NCBI GenBank assembly: GCA_037367405.1
Contig: JAZKJV010001874.1
Location: forward strand, 1-64,000
From: Ottelia alismoides
Taxonomy: Eukaryota; Streptophyta; Magnoliopsida; Alismatales; Hydrocharitaceae
DNA: 64,000 nt
Reading direction: 5' to 3'
Shown: piece after piece, positions 31,941 through 45,434 of the stretch
Numbering within the stretch: position 1 is the first letter of the stretch
Layout of the letters: each line of letters begins with the position of its first letter
Program-made: the position numbers and the translations under genes
The notes under the pieces: model-generated
Seen by the model: the letters and a program-made list of their open reading frames with translations, nothing else
Told to the model about the DNA's origin: nothing
Database searches by the model: none

Positions 31941-34360
31941 TGTATATGTTGTGTCTATATTTATGTATTTTATTTATTTACATGTGTTTGCTTATATCTG
32001 TGTGGTTATTTGTGTGTGTGTGTGCATGCATGCATTTACAACATATTTAGATGCAAAAGTTTATACACACGAATACAAATTATTTAAGAAAAGATTTGCA
32101 TGGTAATACAAGTAATAGCAAATTTATAACTTCGCTATCTTTTTATTGATCTTTGTTGGTGTGTGTGTGTTATGGTTTCATCAACAATTTGAATGATATT
32201 TAAATGTGTATTTTATATATGAGTTTATTTATGTCGGTTTGAGTGGCCAGTTCAACTACTTTTCCTCACCGATTTGGTTTAATCTGTCAAAAAAATGATG
32301 ACATCATCATCTGATTAAACTGATTTAATTTCATAGTCTATCTCAATTTAACCCTTCAATAAGGTTTCCGATTTGACCTCCGGTTCCGTTTCAAAAACAT
32401 AGCAGTTATATGTAATAATTATTTTAATAAGACACATATAATAGAATCGATGTCCTGTATGTTTGAACATGCACAATTCATCAAACGCACGCAATGTAAC
32501 AAATAACGTAGCCATTATGATGTAGATTCACATTTCTCTGAAAAATGATATGCAATTTTCTGCTCCTCTCGATTAATCATTCCAGAACGAGAATTTCAAA
32601 TGGGAATATAATGCAGAGATATTAATAAAAGAGTGCAATAAAAAAATTAGAATGACGAGATAATAGTTACCAATTTCGCTATGGCTGGAACCAATTCAAT
32701 GTAAACTGACGTCCTCATGTTGAAGAAGAGAAATAATAACAAAGAAATAAATGCATTAAAATAGCACCTTTACTAATGTGCATGTAATTCTAGACCTAAT
32801 TGATTAAAAGTCAAAACACAGAAGTTGTAGCTCTTATTGAGCTGAACAAACGCCACTTAGAGCTAAAATTTCCAATTTGGATTATGAATCAAGAGAAGAA
32901 TTCGAAGCTTTTTGTATTTATATATAGCGTGAATCAAACTTTGCTTTTTATAGCACTCGTTTCACTTACTAAGTATCTTTGTTTTATATTTTATTCATCA
33001 AAGTAACATTTTATTTGAGTTAAGAATTTTGAGTTCAAATAAATGGACTTAATTATAAAAAGATATAAAATTTTGAAGTTATTTTTTGTATTGTTTATTC
33101 ATACAATTGGAAATAGTTTTATTTCGCCTTTTGAATTTTTGGTATTTTTCTTTTATATTTCATCATTGATGAGAAATTTAAATGTGAACAGGTGTTAATC
33201 GGGGGTATACTTAAGTTAATATAGGTTCACAAAGTTATGATATATTTTATTTACAAATTGAGTTCCAAAATTTACCTTTTTTTATTCTTAAGGATGATGA
33301 ATGTTGAATTTTTTAGTATTTAAAGTATTTTCTTAATATGAATTATGAAAGTGAGTTTGTTTCAATCAGTTTTTCATGTATATTTATAAGTATGACAATT
33401 TAATCTATGTATTAATTAAGTTTGTGATTTATTGCTCACTTTTTGTAAAATTTGTCTCATTTTTCCTCGTGTTATTTATTTCCATTTAGAAGGTACAAAA
33501 GATATTAAATTACTAGAATTTTATTGAAAATAACATAAACCAATGAAGTGTTTTCTGAGTGTGTGTGAACCCATTATGCAAACAGTTAACAACTTTTTTA
33601 AGGTGTATGAGTTTTTAGGTAGGTTTATATTAAAATTCTTATTGTTGCGTGAACTTTAGAAATAGTTTATGACTTTTGATACATTTATATTAAAAAAACT
33701 TATTATTGCATGAACCTTAAAAATAAGTATTGTGAAACATAATGTTATTATAAATAGTTATGAGTTTGGGAATTTGATAGAAAAATCAAATTTGGGTTGG
33801 AATTATTCTCAATTATATGATTTACTTGTTCTAATATATTTTTCAATCACTTAATATTTTATTGAAAAGTAATAAAAATATTAAAGTGAAAATAATTTCA
33901 AGTGAAAAGGATAAAAAGGTCAAGTAGTTATCTGTAGATGCAAATAAAATATTTTTACAAGAAATTAATATTTATTTGAAGTTTTTTATTTTGTTTATTT
34001 TTGTCTTGCCAAATAAGTTAATCTAATTTATTATATGGAGTTAAGATCATGAAATATATTTTTATAAAATAGATTTTTTTATGGTTTGTCATATTGTACA
34101 CATGATATATATGTTCGGTAAAAAAATATTTCTTCCTTTTTATTTTTTTTATATTTTTAATATTTAATTTGGCATTACTATAATTTATGTATTTTTGTAG
34201 TAATGTATATGTTTACTTATTAAGAGTTTTGCATAATACGTATGAATGAGGGAGATGAAATATGACACTCTCGTTGATTAGCAAAGAAGAAAAATATTCC
34301 TAGATAAGAAATAAAGACATGTGTTAGTATGGCTAGATAAATAAGTCAAAAACAATTTAA
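31941..34360. other. AT-rich intergenic DNA, no gene recognised
   Basis: Very AT-rich with frequent stops. A GT run lies near 32156-32170. Nothing here has a recognisable domain or RNA structure. Confidence 0.5.
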
Positions 34361-34365
34361 TTGTG

Positions 34366-34560
34366 TTCCAATGCTTTTACTAAGATTAGAGATAAATGTA
34401 TCAACAACTTCAATGAAATGAGTAGCACCATATTTAATACATGCCCTGATGAGCATTGGATTTCATGTGGGTCCCAAAATACATTTTTATTATATTCAAA
34501 TGCTTTTTCTAATATTTATGATATATTTGTTAACAACTTCAATGAAATGAGTAGCATCAT
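34366..34560. repeat. 130-bp imperfect tandem repeat
   Basis: AACAACTTCAATGAAATGAG followed by TAGCA occurs at about 34403 and 34533, with flanking similarity (AATGCTTTT upstream in both). It is noncoding as far as I can see. Confidence 0.7.
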
Positions 34561-34675
34561 ATTATTGAATAGGGCAGAACGAGGATCCTAACGCCTGGTC
34601 CTGGAGGGGATACGGTGTCCGACAAGTCCGATCCGGCAATCATTGTATCGATCGCTCTCACGGTGTACTCATATC

Positions 34676-37205
34676 TGTTAGCAATGTGAGCCACGGGCGA
34701 ACCATTTCTACAATAAATGTTATTGTAATGAATAAATTATCAATGAAAAGTTATTGATTATTTTTCACTCCCTTTTCTGAGATTAAATGAATGAATGCAC
34801 TATAGGGTCCCTCTGTACAATAAGGGTTATGTACCATGGCCAACTTGATGATCATACAGCTATTGATTCATTGGATGAATCATAGAGGCTAATGCTTGGA
34901 TGGATATCTAAGGAGTTAGATAGAGGACTCATCAAGCATTGTCAAATGATTATTAAGTGATGATCTCCATCCTGAGTAGGAGATGGCAATCCTCTCTCAG
35001 ATGGTTGATATCTGACTGACCTCTTGATGCAGGTCATCTGCATGGGAATAGTGATTCGGAGGTGTCAGGTTAGTTGAGTCAATGGGTTCACTTAACGAGA
35101 TCAAGATAACCAAAAGACCTACATTTAATACTGTCACAACATAGGCATGCATCCTCTGACCGGAGACAGATGTGTTGCTATATGTCTGAGTGTGTACATT
35201 TGGCAGACCAATAGGTTGATGACCTAACCAAGGTCTATACACCGGCGAGCTAGTGTGCATGTAAGGACATATGAGTAATATGATCTCTCAAAGGGATCAT
35301 ACAGGTTCACTTGTGAACCGGGAGACATGAGCTCACTCATGAGCTACTGGGACTGAACAAATTCCATGCATGGTCGTCGTGCTTTGGAAGCATGACATGA
35401 ATTTGAAGGTAAGATATATGCTTTGTGAAAGCATATGATCTCTATACCAAATCCCAAATGACCAAGATTGAGAAACTTAATGATCTAACCCTGAAGATGA
35501 CAGTGTAAAAGGGATCTTTATCTTCAGAATGATATAGGTCTTCCAGTTTGCAGGATGTACAGGTATTGGGAATACATGAGGGTGATGTGATCATATACGA
35601 TTTTATAACCATGACGCTTCCATTCTGAGTGAGTGATGAAACAGGTTTGGATTTTAATGACTCCTCTCATTAGAGAAGTGACCTAATCTTAGTCCATGAA
35701 TTGGACATTGATCTGAATGAGATTCAGATGCAATGAGAAGATTAGGTCTACGGTCTTGATTTGATCAAGCATCAGTGGGAGGTCCATTGGATCTGGATTT
35801 GAGATATGATCTCAACATCCAAGTCACTATACGTGGAACAATACAATCGCCCTGTCCTTATCTTGAAGTATCTGCGGAGAAATTGCATTATTCTTGAAGG
35901 GTTCAAGAATAATTCCATAAGATCTAAGCAATGAAGATATCATGATTAAATGTGATTTAATCATCTTGATGTATGAAGAAATTATCCAATATAATTAAAT
36001 GCGATTTAATTAATGTAGATAAGAATAATGTGGATAGAAATATCCAATTATTCATAATATATTATAAATGTGATTTATAATGTATTAGAGAGAGCTAATT
36101 ATAATTTATATGTGTTGATTAATTATTATGTGTTTGGATACACATTGTGTAATTAATTGACAATGTAAATTATATGTTGTTTTGGGTTGTGAATATGATT
36201 CACAATTTTTTAATGGCAAGATTGCAATATTCTCAAATATAATTGTGAATTCTTTTTGGTGAATAAAATCCCAATAAAAGTTATTGGATAAATAATAGAG
36301 AGAAAATCAAGGAGATATGCAATCTCATGGAAATCCATGAGATTGCCCTCCCCACTTGGAAGGAGGTGGCGGCATCCAATTCCCTTGTGGAATTGGTGGC
36401 CGTCCACTCTATTTCATGGGGATGGATGATCTCCTTTGTATTATACTCCTTATTTGATTGATTTAATTTTGGTATTAATATATATTTGATTTATCAAATA
36501 TATTTAATCTAAATTAAATCACAAGTTGTTGGTTTTTACAACAACAATCTTGACCATTGGATTGACATAAATCAATCTCATCCATTGATTTTATATGTCC
36601 CATAGATTGAGATCCATGGATCCCAAAACCCTATAAAGAGAGAGGCATACCATGCTCTCTATTTACATTCTATTTTGGAGCTCTCTCTTACTTTCTTTCT
36701 TCATACATGACAACCCTCTCTCCCTCTCATTGGTGGCCGTCCATCAAACCCTAGAGGGGAGGCTCTCGTCGACGCTCTCGCCACCGCATCGCCGCCTCGA
36801 CGTTCTTCGGTTCTCCGTCTTCTTGGTGTGCTACGCTCACGAAGGAGACATTCGATCTCGTGCGACGAGATCAGGAGCAACCACGCTTGGATCAACTTCT
36901 TGGATTGTGAGGACAACGCAGTTCATCCCCGCGCTCGCAAGCGGTCTCACCGATGATCGGACTTGAGACAGGAGGTCTCTTTCTTTAGAGACTTGATCAA
37001 CCACGCTTCAAGTGGTATTGCATTATACTTGTTGTTGTTATAGATCAAACGATTCATGAAGTATTCTTGAATCATGTGGTTTCATCATATGAAAATTTTT
37101 AAATTCCGTTGCACCGAACAACTAGTATGACTAATCGTTCTTCGTCGTATCCGATACGACGATCACGCTTCCGTGATGCGCTTGAGGATAATTGCATATC
37201 CTTCA
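34676..37205 (+). repeat. 5' LTR of copia element (2530 bp)
   Basis: TG...CA ends, and near-identical to 42864-45434. It contains a TATA box at 36632 and, downstream, a pyrimidine-rich stretch and a G+C-richer segment (about 36720-36980). Short ORFs on either strand (for example 34997-35260 minus, also present in the other LTR) look incidental. Length is on the long side for copia LTRs. Confidence 0.95.
36632..36638 (+). promoter_or_regulatory. Probable TATA box in 5' LTR
   Basis: TATAAAG in the context AAAACCCTATAAAGAGAGAG, followed by a CT-rich leader. The 3' LTR has the better TATAAATAG at 44817-44825. It probably sets the start of the genomic RNA about 30 bp downstream. Confidence 0.65.
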
Positions 37206-37207
37206 AG

Positions 37208-37220
37208 TGGTATCAGAGCC
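37208..37220 (+). other. Primer-binding site, initiator tRNA-Met
   Basis: TGGTATCAGAGCC lies two bases after the 5' LTR. It is complementary to the 3' end of plant initiator tRNA-Met, the usual copia primer for minus-strand synthesis. Confidence 0.95.
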
Positions 37221-38932
37221 TTAGGTCGATGGTTACGAATATGATTCGAAAATCGAGGACGACTTGGGTTCGTTAAGGTCGCGAAAGTTTTTATCGCATT
37301 TGATTTCCCAGATATGTTTAGTAAATAATTTCGGCCATGTTTAAATTATTTAAATGCGAATTATTTACTTTAATTTTGTTTCCCATTAAATAAGGAAACC
37401 ATAGGATCTGAGTTTGCATAAATCGGATTTCGTATGCTTTAGATATGGTTGTTTTAATGAACATATATGCACTAACAGTAGATTTTAACATGATTAAAGA
37501 GTTAATTACTGTTATAATCTGCCTCGAAATGCATGAAACATCACTTGTCTTCTGTCCTAAATCAAGTTAGCAATCTTTGAAAATTGAGTTTGTCTAATTT
37601 GGATTTAAATTGATTGAGATATGTTAATTTTAGTGAGTAGGGGTCACTACTGAAATTACAGTCCTAATCTAGAATCAAGTGATTGACAATTAATGAAATT
37701 AATTGTTAATTTCGTAGAATAATCATGAAAAATATTTGTGAAATATTGAAGGATTATTATTTACATAATTGACTTGGCCTCAACCAATTAATTGATTGGA
37801 TGTGATCCAAATCTTAATTGGAAACACAATCGTCAAACTTGATGCTTGAATAGGATTGGGAATTTGTGTAGCAAATTTCCTTATAATCAAAAATATTTTG
37901 ATTATTACTATATGGTATAATTTCGGTTGAAAAACCGATGATCATCTCAAGTACAAATTGATATATCTGGCATTATGCTTTGTCGAGGTGGATATGGTGT
38001 CTAGTCGGAGAGCATTGGGGTTGCGGGTTGCAACGTATGTGGTCCGTCCCACTCTCGTCGGTACTGGCCATGACAGCGGGTAGAGACTGTATAATGCCGG
38101 AGAAAATCAAGGTGTATTTTTTAATTATTAAAATTCAAATTAACACGTATTTTGAGCTATTATCATATATATATTCAAGTAAAATAATCAAGTTTGTTGA
38201 TTGAATTGGATTGATAATTAATTTAATGTGATTAAATTGATTATGTCCAATTGAGACACTCTATTATGAATAGAGTTATCATTTCCCTTGGAAGAATTAA
38301 TTATATGAATGTGATTCATGATAATTAATTAAAATTTGAACATGAGATGGAGGATCACATAAGTGACATCCATGGTCTCCCGTCAAGGCGAAGGGTTCCA
38401 TCGCCAGGGATTGCATGTGGGAGACGCTTGTCCGAAGTGACAGCTCATGTATGCAAGCGCATCTGGATCGGGCTCTTTGCTTCTCGAAAGAGTAAGGCCG
38501 TATGCGTAGTGACCCCAATATCGGATCCTCATATTATTGGGGCGATATTGGATTGCGCATAGCAGTACTATTCCTGTTGACGGTTGGTTCAATTAATGAC
38601 GGGTCAACATCGCCTTAGGGGTGGTGGGCCCGGGTGTTAAAGACCGAATTGGGAAATGCAAGTTGGACTTGCAAGACGGAATGTGTTCCCGCTTCTCTTT
38701 ATTGGAGTCGCAGATTATCATATTATTGGGATGTGACAAAGATAAAGAGGAGATCCCAATTCTTGCTAGAGATATAGCGGTAAGTATATCTCTTACTTTG
38801 AAATTGATTAAGGGAATGAACTTTCAAAGTCGACAATGCAAGAATAATTTGATTTAAAATACCTTAATCAAATGTTATAAATTTGAATATATTTTTTTAT
38901 ATTCTAATATAGTGCATTCTTAATTTCAGAAA
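37221..38932 (+). other. Long untranslated leader of copia element
   Basis: About 1.7 kb between primer site and gag, with many stops and several short upstream ORFs. It would be expected to hold packaging signals; none can be pointed to from sequence alone. Confidence 0.6.
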
Positions 38933-40282
38933 ATGAAGTCTTTGAACCCACTTAGTAGGCTTCTTGAGGTCAACCAATTAACCGGCCCAAATTACTCAGA
39001 TTGGATCTATAATTTGGAGCTTGTTCTCTCTGCTGAGCGCATAAGTTATGTGCTCTCCGAGGACAAGCATGAGAACCCTAAATCCAAGGAAGAAAAAGCA
39101 TTCAATGACAAGTATGATGAAGATCATGTCTTGACTAGATGTTATATCCTGGGTTCTCTCTCCAATGTTCTGCAGAAGCAATATGTGGAGATGAGTACTT
39201 GCCAGGAGATCATGCAGAATCTGAAGGATATGTTTGGTGACATTAACCGCACCCAACGGTACAATGTTATGAAAGACCTCATTCGCTGCATAATGCAGGA
39301 AGGGACTTCGGTCCGTGAACATGTACTCAAAATGTTTGGGTACTTGTTGGAGCTGGAGACTCTTGGGGCAACAATGGATGCAGACATGCAAGCTGACTTC
39401 ATTCTACTGTCGTTGCCAAAATCTTTCAATAACTTTGTAGTGTCATTCCACATGAACAAGCTGGAATTGACAAGCGCTGGTCTTCTTGTCGCATTGAAAT
39501 CTGCGGACGATGTAATGAAGAAGGATGGTCCCGCTGGCAGTGCAATGGTTGCACAGGTCAGAGGGAAGCGCGGTCGGAAGCAAGGTTCTCGGAAGAGCCC
39601 GGTCCAGAAGAGAAAGAAGAAGGGACAAAGTGTTGGCTCTTCTTCCAGTGCATCCACTCTAATGGCGTCGAAGAAAACCGACGTCTGTCACCACTGCAAA
39701 AAGCCGGGGCACTGGAGTCGTAACTGCCCAGAATACTTGAAGTCCTCAGACAAAGGTAAAGCCCCATCAGGTATGAAATCTACTTTCATCATTGAAACTA
39801 GCTTTCTCGTCGGACGAGAAGGAAGTTGGGTTGTAGATTCTGGTGCTTCTGTTCATGTATGCAATTTGTTGCATTTGTTTCAGGAAACTAGAAGTCTTGA
39901 GGAAGGGGAGATAGTCATCCAGATGGGATATGATGCAAGTGTTGCAGCAATAGCCGTCGGGACTTGTCGATTATCATTATCTAGTGGTAGAGTCCTTATA
40001 CTTAAAGAATGTCTTTATGTACCCGAAGTCAGAAGGAACTTGATATATGTATCTAAGCTTGTTAGAAGCGGATATTCATTCCTTTTCTGTGATAAATTAG
40101 TCATAAGTCGTTATGATAAATATATTACGGATGGTATTTTGACTTCTGGTGGACTCTATGAGTTGTGCATTGATAAATGTATCATGAATGTGACAACCAC
40201 TAATAAAAACCCTAAAAGATCCAGGGAGGATAAAACATCTCAAATGAGATTTGGCTCAAAGGCTTGGTCATTTATCTATTGA
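38933..40282 (+). pseudogene. Copia gag and protease region
   Basis: 449 codons in one frame. Residues about 1-200 are the capsid-like UBN2/gag domain (NYSDWIYNLELVLSAERISY). A basic stretch (about 208-230) leads to a zinc knuckle CHHCKKPGHWSRNC at 252-265 (pattern C-X2-C-X4-H-X4-C), which binds RNA. The aspartic protease motif DSGAS is at about 302-306. The frame runs off at 40282 because one base is missing near 40250, just where the gag-pre-integrase domain begins; integrase and later domains continue in another frame from 40251. An active copia element makes one polyprotein, so this break is disabling unless bypassed. The start codon follows the long leader and aligns with family starts. 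Confidence 0.9.
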
Positions 40283-42788
40283 TAGGATCAATAGATTGAT
40301 AAAGGATGGACCTCTAGATTTTCTACAGGTTCAACCTTTGCCCACTTGCAAACATTGCATCCAGGGTAAAATGACTAGGATGCCTTTCCGTAACAAGGTT
40401 ACAAGATGCAAAGGTATTATTGACCTAATACATACCGATGTATGTGGTCCCTTCAGTACCACGACTCGAAATGGATATCGATATTATTTGACGTTTATTG
40501 ATGACCATTCGCTATACGGGTTTGTCTTCCTATTACTTCATAAGTCTGAAACCTTTGAAAAGTTCAAAGAGTTTACGGCTTTGGTTGAGAACCAAACCGA
40601 TAGGAAGATTAAACGGATTCGATCTGATCGAGGTGGCGAGTATCTATCAGATGAATTCAAGGAATACCTTAAGGAGAATGGAATTGTTTCCAATCTCACT
40701 CCTCCTGGAACTCCCCAACTTAATGGTGTTGCTGAAAGACGCAACGGGACCATCATGGACATGGTCCGTTCAATGATGAGTAAAGCACATTTACCTCTTA
40801 GTTTCTGGGGATATGCAGTAGAGACTGCAATATATATCCTGAATAAGATTCCTAGCAAATCTGTGCCTAAGACTCCTCATGAGCTCTGTTATGGAACCAA
40901 ACCTAGTGTTGATCACTTGAGGGTTTGGGGTTGCTTGGTCCATGCGAAGAACGTGGATGCAAGTAAGCTAGAATCTCGCTCTCGTGAGTGTTACTTCATT
41001 GGGTATGTTAAAGATGGTATTGGATACCAGCTTTATGACCCTAAGACCCAAAAGGTTTTTGTTTCTAAAGATGTGAAGTTTTTGGAGAATGATTTCCTTA
41101 AAGGTCAAGACAATAATGAAGTAGAGGAACTCATTGAATCCCCTGAGGATTCTGAACTTCCTAGACCAGAAACTGAGGAGATAAATAAAGATGAAACACC
41201 CATACCTCTTCGAACAAGTTCGAGGGTGGTTGCACCACCTGAAAGGTATAGATTCCATGTGTCAGGTGAAGCTGACATTGATCCTGCTTCATTTGATGAA
41301 GCACTCACGGATCAAGACATGGATAGATGGATGCTAGCAATGAAGTCAAAAATTGACTCCATGCATAAAAATGGTGTATGGACCCTAGAGGATCCACCTA
41401 AAGGGGTAAAACCCATTGGGTGTAAATGGATCTTCAAGAGAAAGAGGGGACCTGATGGGAAAGTAGAGACTTTCAAGGCACGGCTCGTAGCCAAGGGCTA
41501 TACACAGAGAGAAGGCATCGATTACGATGAGACATTCTCTCTTGTGGCTATGCTTAAATCCATCATAACATTGCTAGCTATAGTTGCATATACTGACTAC
41601 GACATCTGGCAGATGGACGTCAAGACGGCTTTCCTCAATGGATACCTCAAGGAGGATATCTACATGGAGCAGCCCCAGGGCTTCATGACTGAGGATGGTA
41701 AAGTATGCAAGCTGAAGAAATCCATCTATGGGCTCAAGCAAGCTTCTCGTAGCTGGAACATCAGATTTGACGAAACCATAAAGAGTTATGATTTTGTGCA
41801 AAATCCTGATGAACCTTGTGTATACAAGAAGACTAGTGGGAGCGCCATTGTGTTCATTGTGCTTTACGTAGATGACATCCTTATCATTGGGAATGATACA
41901 GGGATGATGACCAGTGTGAAGATTTGGCTATCCCATACCTTTGAGATGAAAGATCTTGGAGAAACCTCTTACATCTTAGGCCTGAAGCTGTTCAGAAACC
42001 GAGAAAAGAGGATTTTGGGATTGTCACAACATGGATACATTAAGAAGATTCTTGAACGATTCCGTATGGATAGTTCCAAGAAAGGATTCCTACCCTTAAG
42101 ACATGGTATCCACCTGTCTAAAGGAATGGCTCCTCAAACTGTTGAGGAAAAGAAGGCCATGGCTGGATGTCCTAAAGCATCAGTCGTAGGACGCTTAATG
42201 TATGCCATGATGTGTACTAGGCCAGATATCTGCCATGCAGTGGGAGTGGTAAGTCGTTACCAATCCTTCTATGGAGAACAACACTGGAATGCAGTAAAGA
42301 ACATATTCAAAAATCTGAGAGGGATGCAAGATTACATCTTGGTCTATGGTGATGGTGATGTCCAAGTCTTGGGATATACAGATTCTGACTTCCAATCGGA
42401 TGTAGATGATCGAAAGTCGACACCAGGGTTTGTGTTCTTGTTGAATGGTGGTGTTGTGACCTAGAGAAGCAAGAAGCAGGACACTACTGCGGATTCGATA
42501 ACAGAAGCCGAATACATTGCCGCATCGGATGCTGCAAAGGAGGCGGTGTGGTTGCGCAAGTTCGTGCTGGAGCTTGGCGTAGTTTCCTCTGCTACTCCCA
42601 TCCCGTTACTCTGCGATAACACGGGAGCCATTGCCCAGGCAAAGGAACCCAGATGGCATCAAAAGAGCAAGCACATGGAAAGGAAACACCACATCATTCG
42701 GGAGATACAAAAGCATGGTGACATCATCATCACCAAGGTGGCCTCTGCCGACAACGTTGTTGATCCCCTTACCAAACCTCTGACATAG
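40251..42788 (+). pseudogene. Copia integrase, reverse transcriptase and RNase H, interrupted by a stop
   Basis: Open from 40251 to a TAG at 42462-42464, and in the same frame again to a TAG at 42786-42788. Order: pre-integrase zinc region (CKHCIQGKMTR), integrase core with the catalytic Asp in IHTDVCGPF, the second Asp in RSDRGGEY and the Glu in NGVAERRNG, then reverse transcriptase (CKWIFKRKRGPDG, QMDVKTAFLNGYL, and active site YVDD at 41865-41876), then RNase H (TDSDFQSDVDDRKSTPGFVF). The stop falls in RNase H, where the family usually has Trp before RSKKQ; a single G-to-A change would explain it. The remaining RNase H (SITEAEYIAASDAAKEAVWL, then NVVDPLTKPLT) follows intact. Confidence 0.92.
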
Positions 42789-42850
42789 AAGGTTTTTGAC
42801 CAGCATGTAATGAGTATGGGTTTAAAGATTGTACATGAATGGTTCGGAGG

Positions 42851-42863
42851 GCTAGTGGGAGAT
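42851..42863 (+). other. Polypurine tract of copia element
   Basis: GCTAGTGGGAGAT immediately precedes TGTTAGC of the 3' LTR. This is the usual plus-strand primer form in plant copia elements. Confidence 0.85.
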
Positions 42864-44865
42864 TGTTAGCAATGTGAGCCCCGAGCGAACCATTTCTACA
42901 ATAAATGTTATTGTAATGAATAAATTATCAATGAAAAGTTGTTGATTATTTTTCACTCCCTTTTCTGAGATTAAATAAATGAATGCACTATAGGGTCCCT
43001 CTGTACAATAAGGGTTATGTACCATGGCCAACTTGATGATCATACAGCTGTTGATTCATTGGATGAATCATAGAGGCTGATGCTTGGATGAATATCTAAG
43101 GAGTTAGATAGAGGACTCATCAAGCATCATCAAATGATTATTAAGTGATGATCTCCAACCTGAGTAGGAGATGGCAATGCTCTCTCAGATGGCTGATATC
43201 TGGCTGACCTCTTGATGCAGGTCCTCCGCATGGGAATAGTGATTCGGAGGTGTCAGGTTAGTTGAGTCAATGGGTTGACTTAACGAGATCGAGATAACCA
43301 AAAGACCTACGTTGAATACTGTTACAACATAGGCATGCATCCTCTGACCGGAGACAGATGTGTTGCTATATGTCTGAGTGTGTACATTTGGTAGACAAAT
43401 AGGTTTATGACCTAACCAAGGTCTATACACCGGCGAGCTAGTGTGCATGTAAGGACATATGAGTAATACGATCTCTCAAAGGGATCATACAGGTTCACTT
43501 GTGAACCGAGAGACATGAGCTCACTCATGAGCTACTGGGACTGAACAAATTCCATGCATGGTCGTCGTGCTTTGGAAGCATGACATGAATTTGAAGGTAA
43601 GATATATGCTTTGTGAAAGCATATGATCTCTATACCAAATCCCAAATGACCAAGATTGAGAAACTTAATGATCTAACCCTGAAGATGACAGTGTAAAAGG
43701 GATCTTTATCTTCAGAATGATCATAGGTCTTCTAGTATGCAAGATGTACAGGTATTGGGAATACATGAGGGTGATGTGATCATATACGATTGTATAACCA
43801 TGACGCTTCCATTCTGAGTGAGGGATGAAACAGGTTTGGATTTTAACGACTCCTCTCATTAGAGAAGTGACCTAATCTTAGTCCATGAACTGGACATTGA
43901 TCTGAATGAGATTCAGATGCAATGAGAAGATTAGGTCTACGGTCTTGATTTGATCAAGCATCAGTGGGAGGTCCATTGGATCTGGATTTGAGATATGATC
44001 TAAACATCCAAGTCACTATATGTGGAACAATACAATCGCCCTGTCCTTATCTCCAAGTATCTGCGGAGAAATTGCATTATTCTTGAAGGGTTCAAGAATA
44101 ATTCCATAAGATCTAAGCAATGAAGATATCATGATTAAATGTGATTTAATCATCTTGATGTATGAAGAAATTATCCAATATAATTAAATGTGATTTAATT
44201 AATGTAGATAAGAATAATGTGGATAGAAATATCCAATTATTCATAATATATTATAAATGTGATTTATAATGTATTAGAGAGAGCTAATTATAATTTATGT
44301 GTTGATTAATTATATGTATATTGGATACACATTGTGTAATTAATTAACAATGTAAATTATATGTTGTTTTTGGTTGTGAATATGATTCGCAATTTTTCAA
44401 TGGCAAGATTGCAATATTATCAAATAATTGTGAATTATTTTTGTGAATAAAATCCCAATAAAAGTTGTTGGATAAATAATGGAGAGAAAATCAAGGAGAT
44501 ATGCAATCTCATGGAAATCCATGAGATTGCCCTCCCCACTTGGAAGGAGGTGGCGGTACCCAATTCCCTTGTGGAATTGGTGGCCGTCCACTCTATTTCA
44601 TGGGGATGGATGATCTCCTTTGTATTATACTCCTTATTTGATTGATTTAGTTTTGGTATTAATATATATTTGATTTATCAAATATATTTAATCTAAATTA
44701 AATCACAAGTTGTTGGTTTTTACCAACAACAATCTTGACCATTGGATTGACATAAATCAATCTCATCCATTGATTTTATATGTCCCATGGATTGAGATCC
44801 ATGGATACCAAAACCCTATAAATAGAGAGGCATACCATGCTCTCTATTTACATGCAATTTTGGAG

Positions 44866-44930
<65 letters not shown>

Positions 44931-45434
44931 CATACACGACAGCCCTCTCTCCCTCTTATTGGTGGCCATCCACCAAACCCTAGAGGGGAGGCTCTCGTCG
45001 ACGCTCTCACCACCGTGCCGTCGCCTCGACGTTCTTCGGTTCTCTGTCTTCTTGGTGTGCTACGCTCACGAAGGAGACATTCGATCTCGTGCGACGAGAT
45101 CAGGAGCAACCACGCTTGGATCAACTTCTTGGATTGCAAGGACAACGCGGTTCATGCCCGCGCTCGCAAGCGGTCTCACCGACGATCAGACTTGAGACAG
45201 GAGGTCTCTTTCTTTAGAGACTTGATCAACCACGCTTCAAGAGGTATTGCATTATACTTATTGTGGTTATAGATGAAATGATTCATGAAATGTTCTTGAA
45301 TCATGTGGTTTCATCATATGAAAAATTTTAAATTCCGCTGCACCGAACAACTAGTATGACTAGTCGTTCTTCGTCGTATCCGATACGACGATCATGCTTC
45401 CGTGATGCGCTTGAGGATAATTCCATATCCTTCA
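42864..45434 (+). repeat. 3' LTR of copia element (2571 bp)
   Basis: Matches the 5' LTR along its length. The main length difference is a CT microsatellite at about 44866-44926, short in the 5' LTR. TATAAATAG lies at 44817-44825, about 45 bp before the CT run. The right end is CCTTCA followed by ATATT. Confidence 0.95.
44866..44926. repeat. (CT)n microsatellite in 3' LTR
   Basis: About 30 CT units with one interruption, replacing a short CTCTCTCTTACTTTC stretch in the 5' LTR. It lies near the expected transcription start. Confidence 0.95.

Larger units (their letters stand above)
34676..45434 (+). mobile_element. Complete Ty1/copia retrotransposon (10.8 kb), disabled
   Basis: Long LTRs (34676-37205 and 42864-45434) start TGTTAGCAATG and end CCTTCA. 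Flanking 5-bp sequences ATATC and ATATT differ at one base, fitting a target duplication. A primer-binding site for initiator tRNA-Met follows the 5' LTR, and a polypurine tract precedes the 3' LTR. The internal order is gag, protease, integrase, reverse transcriptase, RNase H, which is copia order. The first 100 bases of the two LTRs differ at about three positions, so insertion was fairly recent. Coding is broken by a frameshift near 40250 and a stop at 42462. The lineage may be Angela/Tork-like, judging only from LTR length and gag. Confidence 0.95.

Noticed and set aside
36652..36966. 104-codon plus-strand ORF, with a counterpart at 44710-45195
   Set aside because: Both lie in the copia LTRs downstream of the TATA box; the counterpart is lengthened by the CT repeat. 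They are part of the LTR leader.
38996..39657. Minus-strand ORFs of 131 and 171 codons
   Set aside because: Antisense shadows of the copia gag region, which has clear domain similarity on the plus strand.
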